Below the pieces are notes generated by a model. That model made no database searches. It saw only the letters and a program-made list of their open reading frames with translations, and had not been told where the DNA came from. From Struthio camelus (taxonomy: Eukaryota; Chordata; Aves; Struthioniformes; Struthionidae), in NCBI RefSeq assembly GCF_040807025.1, contig NC_090981.1, positions 36,187,817 to 36,251,816 on the forward strand: DNA of 64,000 nucleotides, in the 5' to 3' direction. The translations under genes were made by a program, and so were the position numbers. Positions within the stretch are counted from its first letter, which is position 1, and each line of letters starts with the position of its first letter. Shown here piece after piece: positions 61,756 to 64,000 of the stretch.

Positions 61756-61756
<1 letters not shown>
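49274..61756. other. Gene-poor intergenic DNA
   Basis: No supported gene in about 12.5 kb. It includes a perfect short palindrome at 52067-52088, a GC-richer patch at 52040-52470, and stretches (about 50360-50720 and 57600-57800) whose composition suggests possible conserved non-coding elements. The open frames are all short and lack coding character. Confidence 0.5.
52067..52088. repeat. Perfect inverted repeat, 10-bp arms
   Basis: TCTCTGGTCT-GT-AGACCAGAGA is a 10-bp perfect stem with a 2-bp centre, so it can extrude only as a very tight hairpin. In double-stranded form it could be a dimer-protein site. Function unknown. Confidence 0.85.
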
Positions 61757-61816
<60 letters not shown>

Positions 61817-61874
61817 GTGTGCGTGTGTGTGCGTGTGTGTGTGTGTGCGTGCGTGTGTGTGTGTGCGTGCGCGT
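61757..61874 (+). repeat. (TG)n microsatellite with CG interruptions
   Basis: About 115 bp of alternating purine-pyrimidine sequence. It starts as TATATATA, runs as TG, and is interrupted near its 3' half by regularly placed CG steps (GCGTGTGTGT units). The long frames on both strands are repeat artefacts. The tract is a classic Z-DNA-prone sequence. Confidence 0.95.
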
Positions 61875-64000
61875 CTATATATTCTAGCACCCTTCCCAGG
61901 GTTAAAGGGCCACTTCAGAGAAACGGGTTTCAGTAAGAAGCAGCAAATAGCTACCTTCGTATAGCACTGCAGTTTTCCCATCACGAAGGGTAAAGACATT
62001 TTCACTGTTCTCAAAAAACTTTGAAATGTAAACTTGTTCGATTGATGGCTCCTTCTGGTCCTGGCAGCCTTTTTGATAGCTGGTGCTCTTTCTGGAATAC
62101 TTGTTAAAAATGTCTCTGTAGCAAAGATGTTGTTTTTTTATGTGATTTTTTTTAAAGTCAGTGCATGGGAGAGTGGAGATGATAGGCTCTTGTCTTCTGC
62201 GCAGCAGACTGACAGGTGAACACCTACTCTTGCTGCCCTTGTACCTTGTAATACTTTAGGAGATTAGCCTCTCTGAAAGCTGTTTTTCAGTCTAAACCTT
62301 CAATCCTCTTTGAATGTAACCACTCTCACGGTGACTTCTGCTCAGGCAAACTGGCCACGGCGTTGCAGGTGGTACGGGAGGCCGTGCCTGTGTCAAGGTC
62401 GGAGGCAGCCCTGTGCACCAGCCTCCTGTAACTGAGTGCTAACTGCAGCTATTAACTACCTCCCCCTGTGGAGGCTGACCAAAATTATTGGGATTGGGAG
62501 TGACCCAGATGTAAAAAATAATGCATCAGGTTCTCCCCTCAGCCAGGACGGATCAGAGGCCAACTTCTGACCTTTAGAGGCAAATAAACCCCTCATTCCG
62601 GTTCAGTGACTGCCGTGCTATTTAAGGTAGCGCAGCTACGAAAATGACTGCGCTTGTGTATGGCAGCTTCAAGCTCATGCGGCTCGTAGTTTTGGAAACA
62701 CTTCGTTTTGCGCATGTAAATTGTCTCCTCAAGGTTGTCACATATGCTTGTTCCTCATCTCTCATGCTACCTCCTCTGACCCTGCTAATTCAACTGCTGC
62801 GGTATGGTTGTGAAAGAAATCTTGCCGGCTGAAATAGCAAGCAGTGTCACAGGAGTTTTCCGGAGTAGTATCGTGACACTAACCACTGTCCACAGGTCTG
62901 GGGAGGATTAAACTTGCTCCCTGTGAAGAATTTTATACGTAGATGTAATAAAAAATACCGTAACTTGCTGAAAATCTGAGGCAGTCAGTCAGCTTATCCG
63001 CTCTGCTTTTCCTTTCACTGCACTCACTATAGCTATTAGGTAACCATCATCTTTATTAAAGCTTATTCTTCCGTGTAATAGCTGGGATTGTTTACCAAAT
63101 CATTCCAAAAGAATCTGCAAGTGCCTTCTAGCATGTTTTGTGGACCAAATGTGTTGCCGCATTCCCCCTGCACCAGCCCCACCACTTCCCCATTCTTGTT
63201 TCTTCAAAAAGGCTTCAGTAAATTCTGCAACTCAGATACCAGTCAGTGAATAATTCAACACACCGCACTGGCATACGAAGCAATAGCGGAGGAAGTCATT
63301 GGTGTGATCCATGCGGACTACAAAGTGCTTATACAGAGATGTAGCTAATCCTGATAATATGCTGGGCTGGCCATGGCTGTTGGTAAATTATACAACACCC
63401 ATGTAGTCTCTCAAGAGTCTGAGGAGATTTTGCCTCTCAGAAGATATAAAAACTTTTCAGGTTTCTGTAGCCTTTCATACTAAAAACTCATATAGTCATT
63501 TTATATTACCATGTTTGTTGCTTTTGTTCAGTGAGAGAATATTCAGTTTTATTATGGTTCTATTTTAACTACAATGATGAGTTCTCACTACATCTTACAA
63601 AAATTTCAGATTTCCATAAAAATGATTCATTTTTTCAAAAAATGGTCATGAAAAGAAGTGTGAAGAATGGAGATAAGTAGTGCTGATCAGCTTCACATCT
63701 TAACATGAAAACTGAGGGAGAAAGATTGATTAGAATCAAAATCTGAGCATCCCAAAATTCTCGAGATCATTGGGATCATTGGGATCTGGGAAATTTAGAG
63801 TAGGATCCGAAGATTATGTAGGTCAGCTTAGTTCTGTTGCTTTCTCATGGCTGATTTATAGCAACTGATGATCTGGCCCTTTGTGTGATTTCCTTAAGAC
63901 TCCAGAAGAAAATGCTGCTGGGGGGGTGATTAGGCTCCCTGAATGCCCGGCTTGCATTTGTTCTTACACCTCAGTGTTTGTTATAGCAGGCTGGAAAGTA
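61875..64000. other. Gene-poor intergenic DNA to window end
   Basis: No gene, classified repeat or RNA gene recognised. Short frames such as 62644-62832 show no coding support. Confidence 0.5.

Noticed and set aside
61727..62014. His/Thr-repeat and Cys/Val-repeat frames
   Set aside because: They are translations of the TG microsatellite on the two strands.

Overview
The window looks like vertebrate nuclear DNA, most probably from a bird or another sauropsid. It is AT-rich with one clear CpG island, it holds a split gene with GT-AG introns, and its recognisable interspersed repeats are CR1-type LINE fragments. The only protein-coding gene I can support is CETN3 (centrin-3), complete on the + strand. 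Its five coding exons span 3717-18007, join in frame, and give a 167-residue four-EF-hand protein. From general knowledge, vertebrate CETN3 lies downstream of MBLAC2 and faces a large gene-poor interval toward MEF2C. In chicken I recall this block as Z-linked. The layout here fits that picture, but no MBLAC2 or MEF2C coding sequence is visible.

Region by region: 1-3090 is upstream intergenic DNA, with a GC-richer patch at 700-1470 that carries a strong CTCF-like motif. A TATA-less CpG island promoter lies at about 3090-4000, with ZNF143/Staf, NF-Y, YY1 and ETS-like motifs and a duplicated motif unit. CETN3 occupies 3717 to about 18412, with introns of 3.0, 1.1, 1.7 and 7.9 kb. From about 18.4 kb to the end (about 45 kb) no gene is supported. 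The open frames there are short, show no splicing or codon pattern, and match no family I know.

The most unusual structure is in this gene-poor part. It is a pair of 505-bp inverted repeats at 21212-21716 and 27922-28426, identical at 503 of 505 positions with no gaps, around a 6205-bp single-copy spacer. The arms are richer in GC and CpG than the DNA around them, have no visible target-site duplication outside them, and match no element I can name. Lesser features are two long CR1 fragments and one short one, an LTR-like promoter segment near 35.3 kb, GC-rich patches at 38.98-39.62 and 46.8-47.7 kb, several simple repeats, a 10-bp-arm palindrome at 52.07 kb, and stretches that could be conserved non-coding elements but need alignment to show it.
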